From NCBI GenBank assembly GCA_937868765.1, contig CALMNL010000006.1, forward strand, positions 496,001-560,000: 64,000 nt of DNA, given 5' to 3'. The notes beneath the pieces are model-generated. The model saw only the letters and a list, made by a program, of their open reading frames with translations. It ran no database searches and had not been told where the DNA came from. Below, one piece after another: positions 44,012 to 52,240 of the stretch. A program made the position numbers and the translations under genes. The DNA comes from an uncultured Desulfatitalea sp. GTDB lineage: Bacteria > Desulfobacterota > Desulfobacteria > Desulfobacterales > Desulfosarcinaceae. Position 1 is the stretch's first letter, and each line of letters begins with the position of its first letter.

Positions 44012-44914
44012 ATGATCCCCTGGTATGCCCCCACCAGTATTGAGCAGTGGCTTCGACGCTTGCTGTCGGTCCGAACCGTGATTCTGGGCGTGTGTCTGGT
44101 CACGCTTTTCATAACGGAATGGCGCTTCGATTGGATGGAGCAGGTGGCAGGCCGCTACCTGGTTAGCACCAATCGCTATCGTCCCAAATCGGGCACCGTT
44201 TGGGAGCAGGGCCGCCAAAGCGATCAGGCCCGCCAGGCCCTGGCGGAATATGCCCAACAGCAGCAGAGCGTCCAACGCGAAGCCCAGCAGGCCGGTTCAT
44301 TGGGGTTGGTGGTGGCCAGTGTGGACCCCAAAGGCACGATGCTGTCGGCCGAACATTTCCTCAATCTCTATTTGAAGCTGCCACCGGTGCTGGCTCAGGA
44401 AATCGTCTCCCCCTATGTGTTGCTGGCCCTCTCCAGCGCCGGCCGCTGGGATCGGGTGTTTTTCCAGCGAGAGGACGAAAACCTGACCATCTCCCTGCTG
44501 GATACCCGGAATCAGGTGATCCACCGCCTGTCCATCGGCCCTGTGTTGCTCGGCCATATCGAGCGTGGCGAGGTGGCCATCCGTACCGGTCTGGAACAGT
44601 TGTCCGATTTTTCAGACAATATCTATCCCGCCGAACTCTTTTTCGAGGAACTCAATGCCTTGCCTGAAGCGACGCGCAGACGGGTGGTCTCCCATCCCGA
44701 GGATCTGCTGCGCGTTTCCGGGCAGATCCAGCGCATCGGCATATCGACGGGGGCCATGGGCGATTATGTGGATCTGGGCTTCGAGGTGCAGGACATGGAG
44801 GGGCCCAAGGTGATTCTCATGCAAGGATCACGGGATGAGGTGCGCCAACTGCAACGTGCCATGGAGGGGGGCGTCCGCAAGGCAGGGGCCCTCGGCGGGG
44901 AGGAGCGGCCATGA
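44012..44914 (+). CDS. Uncharacterised membrane-anchored protein preceding PBP1A
   Basis: 300 residues from ATG 44012. One membrane helix (about 21-41, VRTVILGVCLVTLFITEW) is followed by a periplasmic part with a Gln/Ala-rich coiled stretch (about 70-100) and a mixed alpha/beta region. No known domain recognised. Its TGA overlaps the PBP1A start (ATGA at 44911-44914), so the two are translationally coupled. A role as partner or regulator of the synthase, comparable to LpoA/LpoB, is plausible but there is no sequence similarity visible to those. Confidence 0.7.
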   Translation: MIPWYAPTSIEQWLRRLLSVRTVILGVCLVTLFITEWRFDWMEQVAGRYLVSTNRYRPKSGTVWEQGRQSDQARQALAEYAQQQQSVQREAQQAGSLGLVVASVDPKGTMLSAEHFLNLYLKLPPVLAQEIVSPYVLLALSSAGRWDRVFFQREDENLTISLLDTRNQVIHRLSIGPVLLGHIERGEVAIRTGLEQLSDFSDNIYPAELFFEELNALPEATRRRVVSHPEDLLRVSGQIQRIGISTGAMGDYVDLGFEVQDMEGPKVILMQGSRDEVRQLQRAMEGGVRKAGALGGEERP

Positions 44915-46905
44915 CGCTGCCGGTTCGTCTCATACGCGGCATCGGCGGGTTGATGGCCGCCCTGTTGGCTCTGGCCGGTCTGGCGGCCCTTATCGGGACG
45001 CTTCTGCTGTTCAGCATGGTACGCGGCCTGCCGAATATCCCCGAGCCCCTCCAGCGTATTATCGAAACGCCGCCCACCGAAATTTATGCAGCCAACGGAG
45101 AGCGTCTGCTGCAGATCGGCGGTCGGGATTATGTGCCCCTGGATCAGATCGCTCCGGTATTCGTGCAAGCCATCCTGGCTACTGAAGACCATCAATTCTG
45201 GGATCACCACGGCATCAACAAGCTCAGAATGCTGAAGGCTTTATGGATCACCATCGGCGGCGATCGGCGCCAGGGGGCATCCACGATTACCCAGCAACTG
45301 GCCAAGAATCTTTTTTTCAGCTTTGAACAGACCATCAGCCGCAAGCTCAAAGAGTTGCTGGTCGCCTTGCAGATCGAAGCCCAGTTCAGCAAAGAGGAGA
45401 TCCTCGAAGCCTACCTCAATCAAATCTATTTCGGTCCGCGGGCCCAGGGCGTGGCCCAGGCCGCACACCTTTTTTTTGACAAGCCGGCCGCCCAGTTGGA
45501 TCTGGCCGAAGCCGCCCTGCTGGCCGGTCTGCCCAAATCCCCCACACGCTACAACCCTTTCCGTCATATCGAGCGCGCCAAGGCGCGCCAGAAGGTCGTG
45601 TTGAGCCGCATGGTCACCGCCGGCTACATTTCGGCCGAAGAAGCGGCGCGAGCCGATGCCCAGTCGCTGGTGTTCCGCAAACAGGGCGACAGCGGCCCCA
45701 TGGGGGATTACTTCATAGACTGGGTGCTCAAAGGCCTGGAGGAACGGTACGGCGCCCAGGTGGTTTACCATGGCGGGCTCAAGGTCACCACCACCCTGGA
45801 TCCGCTGCTGCAACGGCAAGCCTATGAAGCCGTGGTCGGCGGGTTGGAAGACCTCGAAAAAATCATGCCCGGCGCAGCCCATAGCGGAAGCGGGGCTGGC
45901 AATGGTTCTGTGGATCAGGTTCAGGGCGCGCTGGTATCCATCCAGGTCAATTCAGGGGCCGTGAAAGCCATGGTCGGCGGACGCGATTATGCCCAAAGCG
46001 AATTTAACCGCGCGGTGGAGAGCAACCGGCAGCCGGGTTCCGGTTTCAAGCCATTTCTCTACTATACAGCGCTGGAAAAGCTGAACCTCACGCCGGCGAC
46101 GGTTATGGAGGACAAGCCGGTGCGCGTGGCGGTGCCCGGCGGACCGGATTGGCGCCCGTCCAATTTTCGGCGCGAATACCAGGGCCCCATGATCCTCAAG
46201 AGAGCCTTTTACCAATCGATCAACACCATCGCGGCCCAGTTGGTCGTGCAGACAGGCCCCGAGGCAGTGATCGCCACTGCCAATCGGTGTGGGATCGAAA
46301 GCCCGATGGCACCGGTCTATTCGGTGGCCCTGGGCACTTCAGGGGTCAGCCCTCTGGAGATGGCGTCGGCTTTCAGCACCTTTGCCGCCGGCGGCGTTCA
46401 CTTTCCCGCCTTCGGCGTCTGGCGGGTGGAAGACGCGTACGGCCAGGTGCTCGAAGAACACGTCGTCAGCGGCACCAAGGCACTGAACAACAAAATCGCC
46501 TTCCAGATGGTGGACATGATGCAATCGGTGGTGGATGAGGGTACCGGGGAGGTGGTTCGACGCCTGGGCTTCAACAAGCCGGCGGCCGGTAAGACCGGCA
46601 CCACCAACGGCTATAAGGATGCCTGGTTCACCGGCTTTACGCCGGCCTTGTGCACATCGGTGTGGGTTGGTTACGACCGGGATCAGGGGCTCAAAGACAT
46701 CCATGGCGGCGGCATCACCGGCGGTCGCGGGGCGGCGCCCATCTGGGCGCGTTTTATGAGCCAGGCCACCGAGGGGGAGCCACCCAGACCTTTTCTCCAG
46801 CCCGCCGGGGTTCGTTTCGAGAAGGTCAATCCGCGGACGGGCGAGCCGGTGTTGTTCGATCTGTTCCAGGAGAGCGAAAGCGTCGTATTGAAAGAGGGGG
46901 AATGA
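44911..46905 (+). CDS. Class A penicillin-binding protein (PBP1A type)
   Basis: 664 residues with GGAGGAG upstream. One N-terminal membrane helix, then the GT51 glycosyltransferase domain with ATEDHQFWDHHG and RRQGASTITQQLAKN, and a transpeptidase domain with PGSGFKPF (SxxK), YQSINTIAA (SxN) and AAGKTGTTNGYKDAWF (KTG). It polymerises and cross-links peptidoglycan in the periplasm. Shorter than E. coli PBP1A because the OB insert is missing. It is translationally coupled to the upstream membrane protein gene. Confidence 0.94.
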   Translation: MTLPVRLIRGIGGLMAALLALAGLAALIGTLLLFSMVRGLPNIPEPLQRIIETPPTEIYAANGERLLQIGGRDYVPLDQIAPVFVQAILATEDHQFWDHHGINKLRMLKALWITIGGDRRQGASTITQQLAKNLFFSFEQTISRKLKELLVALQIEAQFSKEEILEAYLNQIYFGPRAQGVAQAAHLFFDKPAAQLDLAEAALLAGLPKSPTRYNPFRHIERAKARQKVVLSRMVTAGYISAEEAARADAQSLVFRKQGDSGPMGDYFIDWVLKGLEERYGAQVVYHGGLKVTTTLDPLLQRQAYEAVVGGLEDLEKIMPGAAHSGSGAGNGSVDQVQGALVSIQVNSGAVKAMVGGRDYAQSEFNRAVESNRQPGSGFKPFLYYTALEKLNLTPATVMEDKPVRVAVPGGPDWRPSNFRREYQGPMILKRAFYQSINTIAAQLVVQTGPEAVIATANRCGIESPMAPVYSVALGTSGVSPLEMASAFSTFAAGGVHFPAFGVWRVEDAYGQVLEEHVVSGTKALNNKIAFQMVDMMQSVVDEGTGEVVRRLGFNKPAAGKTGTTNGYKDAWFTGFTPALCTSVWVGYDRDQGLKDIHGGGITGGRGAAPIWARFMSQATEGEPPRPFLQPAGVRFEKVNPRTGEPVLFDLFQESESVVLKEGE

Positions 46906-46947
46906 AAAAAGACGTATGCCAGTCGAAGGAGCGTATATACAGGTAAG

Positions 46948-48564
46948 ATGAATGCCGTCTTCCGCCATTTGGCCGTGCGCTTGTGGGTCACCCTTCTCAT
47001 CGGCGGCCTGTTATGCCTGGCCTTGCTGCCGTCCTGGCAGAACACTCTGGGACTTGCGTCCATATATCTACCGGTGGTGGCGGTTTTTGCGCTTTGCTTC
47101 CTCTGCCTGGGATGGATGATGAACCGTATCGGCTTGGCGATGGTGCAGCGCCAGGTCTCGGAAGCCGCCGTCTGGGAGCGTGCCGGCATGAGCCTCGAGG
47201 CGGAAAACGCCTTCGAACGGGCCAAAGCGGTGTATGACGGATTCTGGCTCTCTCCCCTGCAAAGGTCCCGCAGCGCCGAATGGCTTTCCAAACGGCTGGC
47301 CCGATTTTATCTGGCCCAGGCGACCTTGGGCAGAAAAGACCATGCCATGGTTCTCTCCTATTTGGGGGCCCATCCCGAAGACGAGGCCGTGGCGGTGGCC
47401 TGGCTCGAAGCCGCGATCGGAAGGGAGCGCCATTCCCCCCAGGAGCAGGAGATCGCGGCACGCATGGGCGATGCCCTGGAAGCCAACGACCAGGTCCAGC
47501 GTTTGTTGATGCAGCTCTATCTGAGCGACCGGCGCGTGGATTTCGAGGCGTTGCAGACCTACCGCCGCGTCTGGCAACAGCACGGACGTCTGCCGGATTC
47601 GATCATTCGGTCTTTGTCCGGCGTTTTGTTGAGCGAATCGATCATCAACGACTGGGCCCTGGCGGTTTACCTGCGGGGCTATGCGCTGGGAGATCCCCAT
47701 TGCCTGGAGGGCATCGCCGCCGGCGAGCGGCTGTTGTCGCCCAACACCGATAACCGGCACGACCTGGCCGCAGCGCAGGAAATTCTCTCCGTACTGGATG
47801 AGGTGCAACGGCGCAAGCTGATCCGTCCTTTCGAAACCAAAGCCCCCGCACGGGAACTGCCTTCCAGGACAACGAAACCGGTGCCGACCGCCAAGCCGGC
47901 TTTCGCTGACCCGGAGCCCGCGGACAACGAAAAATTCGAACTGGGCCGGTGGACCGAAGAAGAGCTGGAGGAAGAGCCCCCAGCCCCGCTGGAACCCAGG
48001 AAGGAACGGGTCCGCATGCTTGTGGCCGTTTTCTGGCGCAGCTGCAAGGCCCTGGGCGTTCATCTCCGGTGCTACGGTTCTCTTTCAATCCGTGCAATCT
48101 GGCGCGGCGCCGTGTGGTCCTGCGTAGCTTTGAAGCCCCTTGCACAGGAAGGAATGAAAAAGTGGCATCACTCCGCTGCACTGAGGAGAGGCGCGGCCTA
48201 TGCGGCCTTGGGGGCCATCGCACTCGCCTTGATCGTTATCGGGTGGCGCTCATTCAGTCGGGAATCCGTGCCAGCCGAAGCGCCGATCACGACCGCCATC
48301 GAAGCCACGCCGACACCGGTGACTGATCCTTTCACCATCCAAGTGGCAGCCTACCTCAAACCGGAAGATGCCCAGCGCTTTGTGGAGCAACTCAAACAAC
48401 AGCAGATCGACGCCTTCTGGAACAAGGCCACCAGCGCCAACCGCACCTGGTATCAGGTCAAAGTCTCCCACTTTGCCACACGCGAAGATGCCCGCAGTTA
48501 TGGACAACTCCTGAAGTCCAAGGGGGTGATCGATGATTTTTATGTCTCGAATTTTTCTAAGTAG
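46948..48564 (+). CDS. SPOR-domain membrane protein
   Basis: 538 residues. Two membrane helices near the N-terminus (about 8-29 and 36-57), a long helical, repeat-like region (about 65-290), a charged linker, another membrane helix (about 413-432), and a C-terminal SPOR domain (about 458-538; FTIQVAAYLKPEDAQRFVEQ). SPOR domains bind denuded glycan strands at division septa, so the protein probably localises there. It follows the PBP1A gene by 42 bp, consistent with a peptidoglycan-remodelling group. Confidence 0.78.
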   Translation: MNAVFRHLAVRLWVTLLIGGLLCLALLPSWQNTLGLASIYLPVVAVFALCFLCLGWMMNRIGLAMVQRQVSEAAVWERAGMSLEAENAFERAKAVYDGFWLSPLQRSRSAEWLSKRLARFYLAQATLGRKDHAMVLSYLGAHPEDEAVAVAWLEAAIGRERHSPQEQEIAARMGDALEANDQVQRLLMQLYLSDRRVDFEALQTYRRVWQQHGRLPDSIIRSLSGVLLSESIINDWALAVYLRGYALGDPHCLEGIAAGERLLSPNTDNRHDLAAAQEILSVLDEVQRRKLIRPFETKAPARELPSRTTKPVPTAKPAFADPEPADNEKFELGRWTEEELEEEPPAPLEPRKERVRMLVAVFWRSCKALGVHLRCYGSLSIRAIWRGAVWSCVALKPLAQEGMKKWHHSAALRRGAAYAALGAIALALIVIGWRSFSRESVPAEAPITTAIEATPTPVTDPFTIQVAAYLKPEDAQRFVEQLKQQQIDAFWNKATSANRTWYQVKVSHFATREDARSYGQLLKSKGVIDDFYVSNFSK

Positions 48565-48567
48565 TGC

Positions 48568-48595
48568 GGCACCGGCACGCTGAGTCGACGGTGCC
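48568..48595. terminator. Hairpin between convergent genes
   Basis: GGCACCG (48568-48574) and CGGTGCC (48589-48595) pair around a 14-nt loop, between the stop of the SPOR gene (48564) and the stop of the convergent TPR gene (48601). There is no T-run, so termination activity is uncertain. Confidence 0.35.
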
Positions 48596-48600
48596 CGGAC

Positions 48601-49797
48601 TCAGAAACTCCCGGAGAAACCCGTATACTGGTCATACTTGGGATGCATGGTATTGCCGTCGCCGTCGAGTCCCGTGAAAGTGAATTGCAGGTGGGACGGA
48701 TCGATGGTGGCGGTCCCTGTGGCATTCTGATCGACAGTGAAACGCACGATGGCGTTGTAGTATTTTTCATCGTAATAGACGTCGATGGGGGTGGGGCTGA
48801 TGCGTGCTTCGGTATCCGGAATTCCCAGGCCATAGTTGTAGTCCCCGGCCGGTCCGTTTCCCGATGCCCTGGAAATGGACCAGTTGAGGGGGTTTTCCAC
48901 CGACTCCCGATCCATGCTTTTGTTGAACTGAAACACCATGGCGAAGGTTTGACTGGCATTGGCATTGGCCATGTAATTGCCGAGCTCCGCCACCGTGGTT
49001 TTGGGGGGCATGTAAAATGGGAAGGAGCTGTCGGCCCAGGCGAACAGAATCTTCGGCTGGGTCATTTTGTTGATGTATTCGCCCAGCGTGGTGGCCAGGG
49101 ATTTATCCTTGTATCCCAGGAAATCTTTTATTTCATTGGCTCTGTCCAAGTCGCCGGCGTCGGCATAGGTGTACCCCATTTCGGCATAGGCATCGTAGAA
49201 CGCTTTGTTTTTCTGTACCGCCCGTTCGAACTGCGCGATCGCCTCGGGATATTTTTTCTGGGCTGCCAGCGCCTGGCCCAAACCATAATAGCCGTTGGCG
49301 CTGCCTTGATTCATCTCAATCACTTTCCTGAACTGGTTGGCTGCATCTTCATTGCGCCCGGCCTTGAGATAGGCCTGGCCCAAGGAAAAACGGTTGTTGC
49401 CGTCTTCAAAATTTCGTACCGCATTCTCATAGGCCTCGATGGCCTCACCGGTGCGCCCTTCACCGAAATATAGATTGCCCAGGGCCGCATAAAGCGTGTC
49501 ATCGTTCGAATACAATTGGATGGCTTGCTTGTAAGCCTGGACAGCGTTGTTGGTTTCGCCAAGTTGGATATAGCTCATGGCCAGGTATTTGGCGGCATCC
49601 ACCCCGTAGGTGGATTGGGATGCGCTGGAGAGCCCGAATGCGGCCTTGAAGGCAACGGCCGCACCTTTGTAATCTTTATTGATATATTTATCGATACCGT
49701 TGCTCAGCGACTGATTGGCCAACGACTCCATTTGGGCCGATTGGTCGCCGAGGGTCTCGAAAAGCGTGTCTGCCGAAACTGAGGTCAGAATGTCCAT
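48601..49797 (-). CDS. TPR protein with a C-terminal Ig-like region
   Basis: 398 residues. No signal peptide is seen: the start is MDILTSVSADTLFETLG. Five or six TPR units lie between about 30 and 230 (for example AYKQAIQLYSNDDTLYAALG). The C-terminal part (about 265-398) reads as beta-sandwich with FQFNKSMDRESVENPLNW, like the SbsA/Big_5 Ig-like repeats of surface proteins. Such a mix in a protein without an obvious export signal is odd. It may use a non-Sec route or be cytoplasmic. It lies downstream of the Usp gene on the same strand. Confidence 0.75.
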   Translation of the reverse strand: MDILTSVSADTLFETLGDQSAQMESLANQSLSNGIDKYINKDYKGAAVAFKAAFGLSSASQSTYGVDAAKYLAMSYIQLGETNNAVQAYKQAIQLYSNDDTLYAALGNLYFGEGRTGEAIEAYENAVRNFEDGNNRFSLGQAYLKAGRNEDAANQFRKVIEMNQGSANGYYGLGQALAAQKKYPEAIAQFERAVQKNKAFYDAYAEMGYTYADAGDLDRANEIKDFLGYKDKSLATTLGEYINKMTQPKILFAWADSSFPFYMPPKTTVAELGNYMANANASQTFAMVFQFNKSMDRESVENPLNWSISRASGNGPAGDYNYGLGIPDTEARISPTPIDVYYDEKYYNAIVRFTVDQNATGTATIDPSHLQFTFTGLDGDGNTMHPKYDQYTGFSGSF

Positions 49798-49889
49798 ATC
49801 AGCACCTCGTTAATATGTACGTCTACATATGTGGTATCGGCACCTGGTGACTGAACTTTAGGCATCGCCACTCATTTTTTCGAGTTTAT

Positions 49890-50822
49890 TCAGGGTACCC
49901 ACCATACAGCCGAGCCGGTGGCTTTTTGAATGATTTTGCGGGCGACGCTGCCGGTAAACATGCTTTTGGGAGCGCTGCTGCGACCCACGACAATCGTCCC
50001 GAAATCTCCTTCGCGGGCCGCGTCGAGAATGGCACCGGCCACGGCAAAACGGCTTTCGATGGTGCGCACCCGGAGCTGATTTTCATTCAAGCCGTTTTTC
50101 AAAACAACCTCCCGGGCCCGCTCTTTGAAAAGGTCAATGGTGCGCAGGGTGCTGGCCGTAAGGGCTTCTTCGGTGGCGTCCAGGGTCTCTTTGTCCAACT
50201 CGATCGTTAGAATGTCCTGCAGTCGGGGCTTGACCTGCACCACGTGCAGTTCAGCCCCGGGATTGCCGCTGAGCATGAAAGCCAGATGATCAAGGGCCCG
50301 AATGGCGTTGGGCGATCCGTCCGAGGCCATCAGGATTTTGTTGTTGGCGACTTCGCCATCCACCATCCAAACCGGTGTCCACTGGGATTGGGCCAGCAAG
50401 TTGGCGGTAACACTGCCGGTAATCCACTCTTGTATGCGGCCCATGCCTCGGCGGGCCACGACAATGGCATCGTACGACGCGGCTTGACAGATATCGAGGA
50501 TATCCTGCGCTACGCCATGGATCCTCACCCGCGTTTGAATTTCAACGCACTCCGGGGCAACGCCGTACTGAATCAATTGGCCGCGGGCCTTTTCCAACAC
50601 CTGCAAGGAGTTTTTCTGGTTGGCAGCCTGCAGGCAATCCAGTGCCGCCCGGGTCTGGGGTTGGCTTTCGGCCTCCTGATATAGATACTGAGAGATTGAT
50701 GGTTGTATGTTGAGCAGAACGAAGTGCAGGCCCGGCAGAGTCTTTGCCAGGGCGGCGGTGTAACGGATGGCGTAGGTGCAATGAACGGAGCCATCCACGG
50801 CGATAGCGATTTTCTTCTTCAT
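49890..50822 (-). CDS. Tandem universal stress protein (UspA x2)
   Basis: 310 residues from ATG 50822 with GAGGAA upstream. Two Usp domains (about 1-150 and 160-310) start KIAIAVDGSVHC and KILMASDGSPNA. Each ends in an ATP-binding type motif: RRGMGRIQEWITGSV and GRSSAPKSMFTGSV. Tandem Usp proteins are generally ATP-binding stress or energy-status proteins. The gene precedes the TPR protein gene by 92 bp. Confidence 0.92.
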   Translation of the reverse strand: MKKKIAIAVDGSVHCTYAIRYTAALAKTLPGLHFVLLNIQPSISQYLYQEAESQPQTRAALDCLQAANQKNSLQVLEKARGQLIQYGVAPECVEIQTRVRIHGVAQDILDICQAASYDAIVVARRGMGRIQEWITGSVTANLLAQSQWTPVWMVDGEVANNKILMASDGSPNAIRALDHLAFMLSGNPGAELHVVQVKPRLQDILTIELDKETLDATEEALTASTLRTIDLFKERAREVVLKNGLNENQLRVRTIESRFAVAGAILDAAREGDFGTIVVGRSSAPKSMFTGSVARKIIQKATGSAVWWVP

Positions 50823-50930
50823 GATCGATTTCCTCTGAATGAAACCCAGCGGCTCACCGCTCCACATGAACGGTAGCTGTCGATCTATAAGAAATCGAAG
50901 ATGGTTTGGCAACCGCCTTGGTGGTGCGCG

Positions 50931-51845
50931 CTATATTTTTCGGACGACAAATTCTTTCTCTGCCGGCACGAAATCTTTGACCTGTTCCTGAGCATGGAAG
51001 GTGACAATCAATTTTTCCAGAATCAAGGTCAACGCCGCAGTGATAAGCCAGTTCGGGCTGGCCGGCATCCCCTGGTAAATGTGCATGGTTTGGTAGGTCA
51101 AAAAAAGCATCAAGCCCATTTCAGCCAGACCGATACCGACGGCCAAGACCGGATAACGGTTGTAGAAGTAGCCGCCCCCGGGAATCAAGATCGAACGCAA
51201 TTTGGCCTGGAAACCGGATTTGAACGCCAGGTTGCAGGTCGCGCAACGATGGCCTCTGGAAGGCAGCACATTCGTGCAGCTCGGACATAGAAAGACCCTG
51301 CCCTTCAGGCGGCCGGCTTCTTTAGGCACCGCGGGCAAGGCCTGGATCAACGAATGGATCTTTTTTTTCTCTTTGCGCCCGAGAAATGGGAAGATATCCT
51401 GCTGGCCGTTTTTGTACCTCACGTGCAGCGAGCGTCCCTTGATGTTCAGGCTGGCGCAATCTTCGTACATGATCTGGGACACTGCGCTGCGGGGCGATCG
51501 GTCGAAGCGGGTCGGCACATGCAGAATGCGCTTGTCGGTGAAAATGAACAGCGCGCGTTTGAAGAAAAGAAAAGCCGGGCCTGTCACGAAGCGCTCGAAA
51601 CCGCTGACAGGCGAGTAACCGGTCGTCAGGCATTGGATCCGCTCGCCATGGTGCAGGAAGAACTTGATGAACGTGCTCTTGACGATCAGTTTCCTTTGGC
51701 GTTTTTCCACCCGCTTTTGATAGATTCCTTTGTGGTTTGTGAAGATCTTGTCCCGGTCCACGGGAACCCCGAAGATGGTGAGCGGCTGGCCAAAAATATT
51801 CAAGCTTTGGGTTGTGCTGCCGCTCGCGCCGATTGCCTGTGCCAT
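50931..51845 (-). CDS. Membrane protein with PH-like domain and zinc ribbon
   Basis: 304 residues with GGAG 8 nt before the ATG. The first half contains a bacterial PH-like core (about 80-165; ALFIFTDKRILHVPTRFDR). A zinc ribbon FLCPSCTN..HRCATCNL lies at about 186-205, followed by two membrane helices (about 228-275) and a charged tail. Function unknown. A sigma-54-like promoter is found 70 bp upstream of the start. It diverges from the large cytochrome gene. Confidence 0.65.
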   Translation of the reverse strand: MAQAIGASGSTTQSLNIFGQPLTIFGVPVDRDKIFTNHKGIYQKRVEKRQRKLIVKSTFIKFFLHHGERIQCLTTGYSPVSGFERFVTGPAFLFFKRALFIFTDKRILHVPTRFDRSPRSAVSQIMYEDCASLNIKGRSLHVRYKNGQQDIFPFLGRKEKKKIHSLIQALPAVPKEAGRLKGRVFLCPSCTNVLPSRGHRCATCNLAFKSGFQAKLRSILIPGGGYFYNRYPVLAVGIGLAEMGLMLFLTYQTMHIYQGMPASPNWLITAALTLILEKLIVTFHAQEQVKDFVPAEKEFVVRKI

Positions 51846-51914
51846 ATCGAAATCTCCATTGCCGATTTTTGGACGCGGGAAAATGCGCCGTCCTTGGGAT
51901 TATTGCCTCCAGGC

Positions 51915-51930
51915 CAGCAAGTGGTGTGCC
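51915..51930 (-). promoter_or_regulatory. Sigma-54-type promoter for the PH/zinc-ribbon gene
   Basis: On the minus strand 51930-51915 reads TGGCACACCACTTGCT, identical to the TGGCACG-N4-TTGCW consensus except for one position, with GG and GC exactly 10 bp apart. The transcript would start near 51904, about 59 nt before the start codon. Activation would need an enhancer-binding protein; the repeats at 52025-52058 are at a typical enhancer distance. Confidence 0.65.
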
Positions 51931-52240
51931 AAGAACGATAAATGAAAAAGGGTTTTGGCCATAGGCGCCTGGAACGTCAGATAAGAACCAACAGTCTTTG
52001 ACCGTCCCGGATCCTTGGAAACAAGTGTATCTTTTTTTGTCTGGGGGGGTGTATCTTTGAAGAGACAGCGTGTCGGCACCTGTCACAATAGGGTTCCAGT
52101 GGTGCCAGCGCCCCGGCCCCGTCCTTTTTTGAATATTGCCAACCCTGCCGACGATGGTGTAAGCACGGTTATACGGTTGCATTAACAGACGGTTAGATGC
52201 CGAACGACCATTTCATTTCATTGAGAGGGTGGGCAGAATC
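51931..52240. other. Divergent spacer with two direct repeats
   Basis: The 395-bp spacer between 51845 and 52241 holds no gene that I can support. GTGTATCTTT occurs twice, at 52025-52034 and 52049-52058, 24 bp apart, with poly-T and poly-G tracts between. The repeats lie about 95-140 bp upstream of the sigma-54-like promoter and about 185-215 bp upstream of the cytochrome gene, so they could serve either as activator sites. No clear promoter for the cytochrome gene was found. Confidence 0.45.
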
